Part shown: positions 1 through 11,022 of the stretch, one piece after another
Layout of the letters: each line of letters opens with the position of its first letter
Position numbering within the stretch: the first letter of the stretch is position 1
From: Tenrec ecaudatus
Taxonomy: Eukaryota > Chordata > Mammalia > Afrosoricida > Tenrecidae
DNA: 64,000 bases
Assembly (NCBI RefSeq): GCF_050624435.1
Contig: NC_134536.1
Span: 130,394,758 to 130,458,757 of the forward strand
Direction of reading: 5' to 3'
Notes under the pieces: generated by a model
Databases searched by the model: none
Told to the model about the DNA's origin: nothing
What the model saw: the letters and a program-made list of their open reading frames with translations, nothing else
Position numbers and translations under genes: made by a program

Positions 1-307
1 GGATCTGATGAGGGAATCACCTGGCCCTCTCCGGCATCCCTGGGTGGTGCAGGTGGTTTGCAGGCCCAATTTCGAATCAAAATGCTTCCTATTGGAATCC
101 ACCCACAGTCACCTCAAAAGAAAAGCCTGGTGGTCTCTCTCTGGAAAATCTGCCACGGGGAATCCTCTGGGGCCCAGCTGTAGGTGGGCACCCATGAGTG
201 AGAGGTGACCCAGTGACAACGGGGCTCCAAACCCATGAACATGTCAAGGACTGACATTGCTCCACTCCAGGCATTGCCATGGACTCCCAAACCTTGCCAA
301 CCGCTGC
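1..307. other. single-copy DNA, nothing recognised
   Basis: No repeat signature, splice-flanked exon or conserved-looking block is apparent. The short open frames on both strands have ordinary non-coding composition. Confidence 0.4.
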
Positions 308-500
308 TTCTATAAATAGAGTTTTATTGAAACCGAGTCACACCAATTTGGTTCCATATGGCTATTTTATGTTGCCACAGTAGACTTGAGTGGTGGGGGA
401 AGAGACTGGCAAGTGTTTTCTTCAAAGGCACAGATAGATAGTATTTTAGACTGTGTGGGCTGAGAGGCCAAACGAAGAATGTCGTGTGAGCCTTCGTGTG
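308..500. mobile_element. possible ancient hAT-type DNA transposon remnant
   Basis: The segment resembles a mammal-wide hAT repeat with phrases such as 'agttttattg' plus a cgcccattt-like stretch on one strand and 'agtattttagactgtgtggg' as the other arm. The two arms appear in opposite senses, as expected for a rearranged or internally deleted element. Divergence is high and the family is uncertain. Confidence 0.3.
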
Positions 501-663
501 ATAAAAGGGAAAACAAACTTTCATACAAGTTTTGTTGATGAAATGATAAACATAAAAGTAATTGAGTACAATTGGGGGTGGGGGGGAAGGGTTGTCCACC
601 AGTGGCAGAGTAGATAAAGAAACTATGGTTCCATCTTTCTGGGTCATGCAGACCTAATCATGC

Positions 664-858
664 CAAGAAAGGAGCCACGGTGAAGCGCTCAGTTGGGAAC
701 GAGAAGTTTGCAGGTTCGAATGCACTCTGTGGCCCCGTAGGAGCAAAGGTCTGGCTGGGTGCTCCTGTCAGGGATACAGCCCAGGAAACTCTATGGGACT
801 GTTATACTCTGTCCTACATAGATGGTCACTATGGCTCAGAACCGGCTCAACAGCATAC
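664..858 (+). repeat. AfroSINE, diverged
   Basis: The order of modules matches an AfroSINE: a degraded head, a 'gcaggttcgaatgca' box, a middle segment, then 'ggaaactctatgggactg' and 'actctgtcctacata'. An 'accggctcaacagca' tail ends it. Old copy with many substitutions. Confidence 0.6.
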
Positions 859-1025
859 AGCAGCGAGAAGAAGGGAATTGTATTTAATTGGGATTCAAAA
901 TTAATGTTTCCTATGATCAAATGGATGTTAAACTCTGCTGCTCTCCTAGGATCAGGCCACGGGGGTGGGGATGGCATTGTGGAAGGCGTCTCCCCATAAG
1001 GCAAGTTCATGTTCCTAAAGGGGGA

Positions 1026-1544
1026 TGTGGCAGTTACATCATCTACTGTCAACTTGAGTGATGGGGTGGAGTCTAGCCTGTCAGTCAAGTCATAGCCAGT
1101 GAGGCCTCTGTGTGGCCATGGCCTTCTCCTGAGGATTCTGGGAACTCCTGTCTTCCTCCCTGAAGGTGGGACTCACACTCTCTCTGCTTCTTGTCCTGTT
1201 GACAAGCCACATGGAGACACACTGATGGAGTCAAAGCCCTGGAGCTGGAGGAGCCCCATGAACCCCAGGCCAATGCTGCGATGCTTCTACTACCACTGGA
1301 TCCACAAGACTTTCCACCCACTGGCCCATGATCTCCCTGCATTCGGCACCATTGCATATGTTGTGTGAGTCTGAAGGGGAATTTATAGGCTGGTATCGGA
1401 CATATGAGCTAATATCGACTTAAGGACTTGATCTGGACTGGGCTGGGCTGCTTTCTCAATATACAGTTACTCTTCATATAAAGCTCTTTCTTATACACAT
1501 GCGTGTCAATGAATTTGCTTCTCTAGTCAACCCAGACTAACACA
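1026..1544 (+). mobile_element. solo LTR, ERVL type (subfamily 1)
   Basis: This 519-bp element begins TGTGGCAGTTACATCATC and ends CCCAGACTAACACA, the TG...CA ends of a retroviral LTR. It matches, in opposite orientation, the LTR at 40651-41159 over its whole length: shared 'ctgtcagtcaagtcat' and 'ccacaagactttccaccc' blocks and a shared 'ctctagtcaacccagact' end. The overall plan (TGTGRTAGTTA start, gactaayaca end) is that of mammalian ERVL LTRs of the MLT2 kind. No internal retroviral region is present. The word 'ggggatg' occurs on both sides (1021-1027 and 1548-1554), but a clean 5-bp target duplication directly at the ends is not seen. Confidence 0.8.
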
Positions 1545-2277
1545 TTAGGGGATGTCATCCTCTTACTCCTGCAAACACCCCTATGAAGTAGGCACAGTGA
1601 AGGTGGCTGTGCCCCCACAGAGGGAAATGGTTCAAAGGGAAGAAGTGTTTTACTTGAAGTTTCATAGAGCCTCCTCTTGGGGGAAACATGGAGGAGTCTA
1701 ATGTGTAGCTTTGGAATGTGTACTTTGCCGAGTGAGTGGTAATTGAACAAAGATGCTAGCTGTGGGTTCTCACACCGCCTCTGCAGGGACAGAGGCTGGG
1801 CCAGCAAGAGAGAGGCTAAGTCATGGGCCAGTCAGTGCTTGGCTGGGATGGGACTGCTTAAAACAGGCTCTCAGGAACCCATTCTGCCTCAAGAATATCT
1901 GAGCAGAAGACTGTCTCTCTTATAACTCCCCTGGCAGGACAGTAGCTCTGAGCCAGGCTTTGGGCAAGAATGCCAGGGTCTGTTAAAGGGGGCTCGATCC
2001 CTGACCTCGTTGCCTCTAGTCTTCTCCCTGGGTCTGGCCTCATCTGGGTCCCTGATGCAGACTCTGTGGGCCAGGCTGGGGGTACAATCTTCAGGTGTGG
2101 ATGAGTCTGGGGCCAGGGCCCGGCTGGGGCCTATCTTCAGCAGGACCATCTTCAGCCCTCCAGGGCTGACCTGGCTTCAAGAATGCTGCCCAAGGTCAGG
2201 GAAGGGTCCTCAGGGTGGGCGGAGGCAGCCAGAGTGATGGACGGCTGCTAGGTTCTTCTCTAGGGTAACACGGCACA
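1545..2277. other. single-copy DNA, nothing recognised
   Basis: Mixed-composition sequence with no repeat, exon or regulatory structure that I can support. Confidence 0.4.
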
Positions 2278-2400
2278 TGCGCGCACACACACTGGGAAAG
2301 TGTGTGGCTACCATCACACGCACACACTCACACTCACAGTTAGGCACTCCCAGAGTCACAATCTCTCTCACGCACACACGAGAGTAAGTCAGCAAGTATG
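2278..2400. repeat. degenerate (CA)n-rich tract
   Basis: Irregular runs of 'cacacac' and 'cacactcacactcacag' cover most of this stretch. A second CA-rich run follows at 2641-2705, across the adjacent AfroSINE. Confidence 0.75.
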
Positions 2401-2439
2401 GGCCCTCGTTTCCGGTCCACGCACAAACAAAAAACTCAC

Positions 2440-2632
2440 CCCCACTGAGTCAATTCTAACACACAGGGACTCAACAGGACAGCATAGAACTGCCCCTGTG
2501 TGTTTCTAGGACTGTGGCTCTTTGCCGGAGTAGAAAGCCTCCTCTTTCTCCCAAAGAGCGGCTGTTGGTTTCAAACTGCCGACCTTTCCGTCAACAGCCC
2601 AACGTGTAACCACAATGCCACTAAAGGCTCCC
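2440..2632 (-). repeat. AfroSINE
   Basis: Reading from the tail on the plus strand: 'actgagtcaattctaacaca', 'catagaactgcccctgtg', 'gtagaaagcctcctctttct', 'tttcaaactgccgacc' and 'aatgccactaaaggctccc'. The full 45-50 bp central module is present. Confidence 0.85.
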
Positions 2633-2705
2633 CCATGGTCTCTCTCACACACACATTTATGCACCCTCAGAGTCACACAGTGACATGCACACACGCACAC
2701 ATGTA

Positions 2706-3417
2706 TGAGGATAAGCCGACAAGTGTGGTTACTATGGGTCAGTTCATACGCGCACAGGTTTATGCCAAACAAAACATGTTTGAACACATCTCTGAAATTA
2801 CTTGATGGCAGCAGACACGTTTTCTCTCAGCATATACCTGTCTTCGTCTTGGTAGGTTTTTTTGGTTTTTTTTTTAAGAAAATCTATTCCTAACAGTGGC
2901 TTCCAAGAGGACCTGCAGGGCCAGTTAAATTCAAGCCAGAATGAAAGGTTGGCTCAATCAAAAGGCTAGGGGACTATATTTTAGAATCCCATTGGACAAT
3001 TTTGATAGATCTTCCCGAAGGACATAGAATGATCACGGGGCTGACTGTGAAGAAGTTTTAAAGAAACAGAAACCCACGCTTGCGAGAAAGAGCCCAGAAA
3101 CCGTGCACAGTGGATGCCTGCTTGCTGTATCGCGACAATGCACCTGCTCGTCCTTCGAGGACAGCAAGGGCTGTCCGGCGACAATGTCATCAGGAAACAT
3201 TACTGTACCCAGAGCCCTGCCCTGCCCCTTCAGACTTCTTGTTCTCCAAATTCAGAGAAGTGTAAAGGCTCAGGGTGAACCCCTTGGGGATGCTGAGGCT
3301 GCCATTTCGACGGAATGTAAATTGAAGATGGCAACTCGGGATTCTTCCGGGAAGGGTCGACGCAGCCACCTCTAATTGACTTCGGTTCATAACCCCCTGC
3401 ATAGGGTCCCTGAGGAT
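2706..3417. other. single-copy DNA, nothing recognised
   Basis: One T-rich tract occurs near 2855-2875; otherwise no repeat or gene signature is visible. Confidence 0.35.
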
Positions 3418-3530
3418 TCGAACCTGTGGAAGAAGACAGCCTCAGGTTTCTCCCAAGGAGCAGCTGGTGGGGTGGAACCACCAACCTTTTGGTTCGCAGC
3501 CCAGCACCTAACCCACAGCGCCACAAGAGG
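3418..3530 (-). repeat. AfroSINE fragment (head half)
   Basis: Contains 'ttctcccaaggagcagctgg', 'ggaaccaccaaccttttggt' and 'taacccacagcgccacaag', the head half of an AfroSINE on the minus strand. The tail half is lost. Confidence 0.65.
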
Positions 3531-3576
3531 GGGAGTGAGATGGAGCCACCACCTTCAGAGGTGCAGAGACCTCCCG

Positions 3577-3773
3577 AACCAAAAACCCAGACTCACTGCT
3601 GACTTGTGGTGTCCCTATAGGACGGGGCAGACCTGTCCTGGTGGGTTTCCGAGACTGTGACTCTTTACAGGAGTAGAAAGCCCTATCTTTCTCCGGCAGA
3701 GAGGCGCATGGTATTGAACTGCTGACCTTGCTGTTAGCAGCCCCACATATAACCAGTAGGCCACCAGGGCTCC
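3577..3773 (-). repeat. AfroSINE
   Basis: Nearly complete minus-strand copy running from an 'accaaaaacccagactcact' tail to a 'ggccaccagggctcc' head. It includes the central 'aggagtagaaagccctatct' module. Confidence 0.9.
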
Positions 3774-3889
3774 ACGTGCACCGACCTAGATGAAGACCAT
3801 CACATCCTGGTCTTTTTTCTTTTTGGTTGTTGTTTAATACAAGTCACTGCGATTTTATAACAGAACTCTTTGACTTACTCTGGTATATT

Positions 3890-4216
3890 ACTGAAGTTAC
3901 ACAACACCCCTGTCACATGGTCACAGCTTACACCCATAACCACTCCCTGTGTCTCTGACACAGGCACATCCTCATCACTTCCCACACACCACTCGTTCAT
4001 CGTAAACACCCATAGCCATCCACTTCCACATGTACACGCTCAGCTCCTGGTCACACAACGACACATGAGCATACACGCTGTCAAAGCCACACAGACTCAC
4101 AGTCACACATTCCCACATCTATTCCCACGGACATACTCCTCACCCCCGTATCATCACAACCAGATGAACACTCACTCACTCACTCCCTCCCTCCCTCCCT
4201 CCCTCCCTCCCTCCCC
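3890..4216. repeat. CA-rich low-complexity DNA ending in (CTCC)n
   Basis: Scattered 'cacacac' words are followed at 4171-4216 by a tandem run of 'ctca' then 'ctcc' tetranucleotides. The open frame of 178 codons that spans it is a by-product of this composition. Confidence 0.75.
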
Positions 4217-4597
4217 AGGTCTGATGGGCACAGGTCATGCCCTTGTGCCCTCACCCCACTCCTACTGTCCCAGCAAGACCACACTCAGAGGCCCCCTGGG
4301 GAGGTCATGTTCAGGGACCTGGCCCATTGGCAGCCTGATCCCAAGCGGATCCTCTCCCCACCCACACAGTCCCTCTCCTCTGACCCCACCTCCACCAGCA
4401 ATCTGATGCCCACCTTCCCCTAGGGGCTGAGGCAGGGGGCAGATGGGTCCCTGGGTCCCACCCTAAGCAGGCCACCAGGTGGGTAGTAGCCCTTTGCCCT
4501 CTGGAGTTGGTGCCTCCCACCCACCAGCCTTCCTCCCTGGCAGCCTCCCTGTCTGCCTCCCTGTCTGCCCTCTCCGGCGGCCAGGCGGGCGGGCGGG

Positions 4598-4624
4598 CAG
4601 ACAGACAGACAGACAGACAGACAG
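4598..4624. repeat. (CAGA)n microsatellite
   Basis: About seven 'caga' units occur between a GGCG repeat (4582-4597) and a 'gcgcgcgcac' stretch. Confidence 0.9.
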
Positions 4625-4684
4625 GCGCGCGCACGCACACACTCAGCCGCGCTTGCGCACGCCCCTCCAGCAGCCCCACGGCAG

Positions 4685-4885
4685 CAGTCTGTTCCTCATT
4701 ATGGGCCAATGGGTCCGTTTACTCACCCAGCTGGAGATGGTTAGAGAGTGATAAATAATGAAAGAGAAAACAGGCTTTCCCCCTCTGCGGCTTCTATTTA
4801 TGTCACCCATGTCACAGCTCACTCACAGACTTTGTTTCGGAGCTGGTTGCCGGAAATCGTTTATTTTTTCCGGACGGTGGCTTGC
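4685..4885. promoter_or_regulatory. candidate conserved non-coding element
   Basis: An AT-rich, repeat-free stretch sits between GC-rich flanks. It holds 'gataaataatga', a 'ctatttatgtcacc' run, a CCAAT word ('gggccaatggg') and 'cgtttattttttccgg'. It looks like a constrained regulatory block by composition and motif density only; conservation cannot be tested here. Confidence 0.3.
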
Positions 4886-6508
4886 GGGGTTGGGGGGGTG
4901 GGGGTGGTCCGGGTTGGGGTTTCTGGTCTCACGCCCATGGGAGTTTCAGGATCTGGCTCCCAGAGGCCGCCTCCGCGTGCCTCCTCTCCCCGCCTCCCCG
5001 ACACCCCCAGGGCAGACAGGACATGAAGAGGCTGCTTTGAGAGGGGTTCTCCCATCTACCGATTTAGAAGGAGCTGGGTGGTTGGGGGCCCCTCCCAGCT
5101 GCCTCTGAACGCCCCCAAACAGATGGGCTCATTTTAAGAGCCAGACAGCTTGTGGCTGGCTGGGACTCCCTGCATGCCGGCAGTGAGGCCAGGGGCTTCC
5201 TCGGTAGCTGGCACCTGCCGAGGAGGGGCAGCCGATGGAGTCCGTGAGAAGTCATGCTTCCTACACACTTGGATGCTGGTCTCTCTGGTCCCCACAGCCC
5301 TTCCCTGTCACTCCCCAGCCCAGGACACCAAGGACCAGAGAGGCGAAGGGACTTGAGTGGCCCAAGTGGCCAGTGGAGAGCCAGCTGCCTCCCTCCTCCT
5401 GGCACCTCCCCTGGTTGAGTTCTGGTCATGCTGAGGAAGAGGGCAGTGGGAGGGGCCTTGCCTTCTGAGCCAGGGATTCCCGTTCAATTGCATACCAGCG
5501 CGCCTCATGTACAGACGCCACCTGTCTGTCCATGGAGGCTTGGTGTTGCCATGGTGGGGCTTCTGGGCTGAGGTGAATTGGGAATCCACCGCCAAAGCAC
5601 CCGGATGGGTCCCGATGGTCTCAGCTGGTGGCGGGGCTGGTGCATGGTTACGCTGTGCACGGGTTGGCCTCGCCACAGGTCTGGGCTAAGTCAACCATAG
5701 CTCACAGCCAGGTGTGGGGGATGGGGAGAACAGTTACAAGGTGTGGGGGCCCATTTGAGTTGGCAGAGCGATGAGGCGTGTCCTCCCTCCAGTCCCCCAA
5801 ACGCCAAACACCAAGGCAGCCCCCTGAGAGCTGCCTTGCTCGTTAAGCTCTGCTTCTTGGGCAGATGGCAGGCAGCTAAGCACCCTCCCCTTGTCAGAAG
5901 CATCCGCCCTGTCCAGATGCCAGGCCAGGGAGCCCATGCCTTCTATGGACATGCAGCCCCTCTGGTGTCCCAGGGGCTGACCTTTGCGGGATGTGGAACC
6001 CCTGAGACGCTCCCAATGCCAGCCGGCTGTGGGGAAGTGCTATGTGCAGCTGGGATGGGATGCCAGCTATGGGCACAGATACCTGCTCTTGGCCTCCAGC
6101 GGTTCTTACAGGAAGTGCCCGAGGCAGAGGAAGCGGGCCTGGCCAATGGGAGAAGAGGTCACATTCCCAAGAGAGAGGTCTCCAGCTTTGCCTGGGGAGG
6201 GGGCGATGTGTGGCCTCCACGTCAGTGGGTGTCAGCGGCAGCGGTGGATCCACCCCTCATGTGATTCTGCAGGTGGAGGTGTCCAGGAATCAGTGTGGGT
6301 AACAATTTCCTAGGGATTCACAGAACAGAGGCTCCCCAGGGCTTGGCCTCCAGACGGGCCCTGCAAAGATGAGAGGCAACACCATGGTTACACCCGGAGG
6401 GAATGTAATTTTCCTCCCAGTGGGAATGGACTGGTCAAGAAGGATGATACACTAGATTTGGTTCAGAAGGGGAGGGGGCAGAGCAGGAGAGGAGACAAGA
6501 AGGGGGTG

Positions 6509-6510
<2 letters not shown>
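4886..6510. other. GC-rich single-copy DNA
   Basis: A G-rich run at 4886-4920 (several runs of four or more G) could form a quadruplex. The rest is ordinary GC-rich unique sequence with no exon I can defend. Confidence 0.4.

Positions 6511-6554
<44 letters not shown>
6511..6554. repeat. (GA)n microsatellite
   Basis: Uninterrupted 'ga' dinucleotides for 44 bp, immediately upstream of an RTE 3' end. Confidence 0.95.
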
Positions 6555-6557
<3 letters not shown>

Positions 6558-6574
6558 AGCCTGAATTTTAGCAT

Positions 6575-6838
6575 TTCCCAACACCATACTTTGGGCATAT
6601 TGTCAAGAGAGATCAGTCCCTGGAGAAGGCCATCAGGTTTGTCAAGTGGAGCGGCAGTGACGGAGAGGACGGCCCTCAGCGAGATGGATGGACACCGTGG
6701 CTGCATCAATGGGCTCAGGCACAGGAACAATCGGGAGGATGGTGCAGGCCCAGGCAGGGTTTCATGCCAGTGTGTGGAGGGTCTCTCTGGGTCAGAACCG
6801 ACCCCATGGCACCTCACGACAATAACACCTGTTTGGTA
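6575..6838 (+). mobile_element. BovB/RTE LINE, 3' end fragment
   Basis: Contains the RTE 3' signature in order: 'tactttgggcatattgtc', 'gatcagtccctggagaagg', 'gatggatggacaccgtggct', 'caggcagggtttcatgcc' and a 'cagaaccgaccccatggcac' terminus followed by 'cgacaataac'. This is the end of ORF2 plus a short 3' UTR. The copy is strongly 5' truncated, the usual outcome of target-primed reverse transcription. Confidence 0.85.
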
Positions 6839-6978
6839 CCAACCACTACAAACCCGACGATGTTGACTTCTTGACATTGGTAGCCATGGCTGGGACCAAA
6901 CATGGTCAATGTCCTTCTGTTCCTTATTTCCAGTACAGGAATACTGGGTGTCTCCTGTAGACACACCCAGCTCACCGT

Positions 6979-6979
<1 letters not shown>

Positions 6980-7009
<30 letters not shown>
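6980..7009. repeat. (CA)n microsatellite
   Basis: Fifteen uninterrupted CA units. Confidence 0.95.
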
Positions 7010-7013
<4 letters not shown>

Positions 7014-8161
7014 ATGAGCAGGCGCTGGCCTCTGCTGTTCCTTTCTCCAGGGCCGCCTTGGGCTGCGATGTTCTCATTCTCCCCCCCGACCCAGCCAGTG
7101 CCAGACTGAAGGCTCTGGATTCCAGCCTCAGTTTCCCCTCTGTCTCCCAGTCCCACACACCTGAGTCCCTGCTTTGAGGAGCCCCGTGCCTCAGACCTAG
7201 CCCTCCCTCTGATGGCCTCCAGGGTCCAACCACGTCCACCCTCCCCTTTTCCCCCAAACTTCAGGGCTGGCACAGTGCCCCCCTCCCTCTTGGCAGCCCC
7301 CCCCCTCCAGGGCCCCGGGGGAACCCAGGCTTTGCTCGAGGGCAGCGAGTGAAGCCGGCTGTAACAGAGAAACTTGGGCCTCCTCTTTAGAAGTCCCCGA
7401 GGAGGCAGATCTGAGGCAGGGCTGGCGAGAAGCCGCCTGCAGCAATGTCAGTTTCAGAACAACCCGACTGACAGGATGCTGAGCGGGGATTAAGGCTGGG
7501 ATCATGGAATCGGGGAAATGAAGGCAGGTTCTCCTGCTCCCCTTGCCGTCGCCGCTGCCACTGCCGTGGCCGCCTGCGCTCTGCTGCGCTGGTCTCCGTT
7601 TGTTCTCTCTGGGAAAGTGGGCGATGAGGGAAGTGGGCAGGGTCCGGGCAGGGGCGTGGGGGAGAGGACATGGGGGTGGAGAAGGCTGGCTGGGGAGAGG
7701 AGGAGGGTGGGAAGCAGGGCCTCCTTAGGGCTCAGCCAGGGCAGGTCCACAGGGGTCCCTGTCTGGGCTCCTTCCCCTGTAACCAGCCAGCCCCCATGCG
7801 CAGAGACTGCCCTCCATGCTGGTAGTGCGACCAGTGGACCAGCGAGGACAGAGGGACTTCACCCCAAGGGGCTCCCAGGCTGATGTGGCAGCTGCAATAC
7901 CCGCTCAAGAAAGGAGCTGTCCGCAGCCATCTGCAGACGCAGGCCACCGCCTCCACCTGCCCCATCACTGCAAGGTCACACGGTCCAGCCAAATGGACCG
8001 GCCATCTGGTGCGACACAATTCAAGGGGAACCTCCAGTCCTGGTCTCCCTGCTGGAGGGCAGCCTGGTGGTTCGGGGTGTGACTTCTGGTCTCAGGCCCA
8101 CCCGGGTTCCAATGTGGCTCCAGTGTGACCCTGCACAAGGCAGCGGACCTCTCTGATCCTC
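7010..8161. other. GC-rich single-copy DNA
   Basis: Unique sequence with a mildly CpG-enriched patch near 7540-7600. No exon or repeat recognised. Confidence 0.4.
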
Positions 8162-8190
8162 GGGGGGGGGGGGGGGAGTGGGGGTGGGGG
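8162..8190. repeat. poly(G) tract
   Basis: Fifteen consecutive G followed by further G runs; potential G-quadruplex and a likely assembly or polymerase-slippage site. Confidence 0.85.
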
Positions 8191-8436
8191 ATAAACCAAT
8201 AGCACCCCTCAGAAGGTTGTTAAGAAGATGAAAGTGCCCTCCCACATAGAATGGGCATGCTGAACGAGTGAGAGAGCGTGGCTTTACTTCCTGTGCGGGG
8301 CAGAGCGCTCCAGGTCCCTCCAAGCTTCCTGGAGAAGCCAGTGTGGGGTCTGACTTGGGAGGCTTAGCAGGGGGGTAGCGTGAACTTGCAGGGGTGAAGG
8401 GGCTTGAGAGGGGTGGGGGGCAGAGCTCCCACCTGT

Positions 8437-8580
8437 CCAGGTGAGTGTGGGGCAGGGATTTCAGGACATGTCTAGTCAGAGGTGGAAAGAATGCATTCAA
8501 CCCCGCTGGGGCAGTCGACTCCCTGTTACTCTTTTTCCAGAGTTCCTGCTCTTACTGGGACGAGCATGGCGACCCTCTCC
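8437..8580. repeat. diverged direct repeat, copy 1
   Basis: Shares 'gtgtggggcagggattt', 'gacatgtctagtca', a 'gcattc' word and 'agttcctgctcttactggg' with copy 2 at 9337-9470, in the same order and orientation. Family unknown; see findings. Confidence 0.55.
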
Positions 8581-9336
8581 CGGCCCAGTCCAGGCCGCAG
8601 ACGCCGTGAACAGATGCTGATGACTGTGGTGATCTCCCGGAAGGGGGATTCATCCAGAAATGGCGGAGACTGGAGAGGCTTCCTGTTGACCTGGCTTCTC
8701 TGGAATTCCTCCCTGGAGTAGGCTCCCTACACTGCCACCAACCAGCTGTGTGGCTTGGGGCCAGTCATGTGACTTCTCTGGGCTTCAGCTTAGGCCCTTG
8801 GGGGGTGCAAGTGGCTTTCTCATGGCCATTGACATCAGCGTTGGTGACTTGCACCCCCCACCCCCAGCGATGCTGCAGGAGAGAGGTCTGAAGGCCCGCT
8901 TCTGCAATACTGAGAGCCCAGAGACCCGGATGAAACTCAGTCTCCCTCCGTCACACATGGGATCACCATGGATGGTACCAACTCAATGGCCACTCGATTG
9001 GTTTAGCTCTTTAGGGAGGGCTGGGGGGGATTTGGGGAGGAGTAAGGGCTTCCGTTGCCATTTCTGTGAAGGGGGACTATGACAATGTCCCTTTTGGAGA
9101 TGTGGCACAGAGTTATCCCTCCATTAGTACCTGCTGTTCATTTTCAGCCTCTTGTTGGGGGGTCTAAGGAGATAGCAGGGACCCAGTGAAGGAGACGCTT
9201 CCCTGGCCCTTCAGGGGCTCCTGGTCCCCACTCGAGTCTGAAGATGGACTGAAGAGCATGAAGCTCCCCTAAGGGTACCGAGGCAGGACTTCTCCAAAGA
9301 ACCTCTCCAGAACTGCTTGCTGCGCACTGCCCACCC

Positions 9337-9470
9337 TGGGGGTGGCGTGTGGGGCAGGGATTTAGAGACATGTCTAGTCAGGGGCACGCAAGGCATTCCC
9401 CAGGAGGCCCACTCTCTGTCGCCCTTTCTTCAAAGTTCCTATTTTCAATGGGGCAAACCCAAGACCCTGA
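9337..9470. repeat. diverged direct repeat, copy 2
   Basis: Counterpart of 8437-8580, about 900 bp downstream. Shared words include 'gtgtggggcagggattt', 'acatgtctagtca' and 'agttcctattttcaatgggg'. Confidence 0.55.
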
Positions 9471-9770
9471 GGCCCTCACCCGTGGGGGGCACTGACCAGT
9501 GAGGAGTCAGATTTCAGGGGTGCGTTGGGGGGAGACCCCCTAGACAAGGGTCTAGGCTCTGCAGAAGCGTGGGGGAAGATCTTCACTGGGCGTGTCAGCT
9601 TTGAGGGCATACCAGCTAGTGCCTAGAGACACCGATTTAGGTTTATATCAACTCCCCCCCCATTTATAAACGTTATATACTTTTATTGCAGGAGGTTTGT
9701 GCAATACAGAAAGGCCCACCTAAAGAAGGAAGATAAACTCACCGTAATTCATCCAGTCAGAGGTCATCAG

Positions 9771-9885
9771 GATGAGACCCCCCCCCCACTATTTTTTCTG
9801 GACAGTATAGAGGAAGATCTGGTGATGTGGGTGCTGATGAGACCCCCCCCCGTATTTTTCTGGACAGTATGTGGGTGCTGCTGGG
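9771..9885. repeat. 65-bp tandem duplication, about 1.8 copies
   Basis: 'gatgagacccccccc' through 'ctggacagtat' at 9771-9808 recurs at 9836-9870, followed each time by 'atgtgggtgctg'. The C-run length differs between the copies. Confidence 0.75.
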
Positions 9886-10070
9886 TTAGCATCAGACACC
9901 GGCTGCAGAGCCAGAGGTTCAAAGCCATAAGTACCTCTCAGGGAAAGAAATGAGCTTGTCCGCTCCCATAGAGACTGACAGCCCGGAAGCCCTGGAAAGC
10001 GGTTCTGCTCTATCCTGTCAGGTGGCTACAGGCAGAATGGACTCGATGGCAGTGGATCTGGGGTTCGCTA
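9886..10070 (+). repeat. AfroSINE
   Basis: Plus-strand copy with 'gcagagccagaggttcaaag', 'gtccgctcccatagagactg', 'ttctgctctatcctgtcagg' and 'gaatggactcgatggcagtg'. The first few bases of the head are degraded. Confidence 0.8.
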
Positions 10071-11022
10071 TTGAGGGAGTCTGTTTCTCTCTGGTGTTTT
10101 GTCTTCTAGGCCACAGGGCGGTGAGTTCTGTTCGAGGCCTCACATGAACGAACAGCTAAGGGCCCAATCTCAGGGGCTCTCTTGGTCTCTAGTCAACCAA
10201 TAAGCTGGTCTCCTTACGATTTTGAGTTTTGTTCTACACTCAACTCCTGTGCCGTCCAGGTGGCATCCCCTGCTGCCACTCCTTTCAGAGCCGTTACGAG
10301 TGGTGGACGGCTCAGCCCCTTCTCCGGGTCCCAGGCTTCTGGAGGCCGAGGCTGGATGTGTGTCTGGCTGTCTTCACTCTGCTTTGCTCCCACCAGGGAG
10401 AGACCAGGAGGTGCCCTTTAGCTGGCGGTGAGAGTTGACACTACTGTTTACTTAAAGCACACACTCACACGCGCACTCACACACCACAAAGCCACTCACT
10501 TAGCCCATTCAGGCACTCACATATTCACATACACACACTCTCTCTCTCATTACACATGCGATTACGTAATGACTCATTACAGCACAACGCGCTTAGTGCA
10601 CACGTATCTTTAACATTTAGAAGCAGGAGCGCAGAATTATGAATCCGTTCCTGTTTTGTAAATTGCCTCTTGCCACTAACCAGCATATCTACCTTTCCCC
10701 AGCTACTTGGGGTGCTCCTCTCCAAGAGTGATCGAAGACCACTCTACATCGCTCCACCATTGGGGTGCATGACCAGGCAAAATAGGAATGTTATTTAAAC
10801 GGTGTTATATGGCGTTTGGGGGGAAGTGAAGTTCCCATTGAATGGTGACTACACAAACTGCTCAGGGGCGCTGGTTACACTGTCGCACCATGTGCCAACA
10901 TTCTCATTCGCTCCATCCTGGATGCTTTCTTTCCAGTTTTTGCTCTTCTTGGTTCTCTCCCCTTTCAGAGGGATAGGTGAGCACTCGGTCTCCTATGGGT
11001 GGGTTTTGGCAGGTGTACAGTG
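10071..11022. other. single-copy DNA with a CA-rich patch
   Basis: 10457-10560 is CA-rich and irregular ('cacactcacacgcgcactca'). The remainder is unique sequence without a recognisable feature. Confidence 0.4.

Noticed and set aside
6452-7273. 273-codon minus-strand open frame, the longest in the window
   Set aside because: It crosses a (GA)n and a (CA)n microsatellite and an RTE fragment in the antisense sense, so it is not a gene.
8162-8190. Functional G-quadruplex
   Set aside because: A poly(G) tract alone is weak evidence and is also a common sequencing artefact site.
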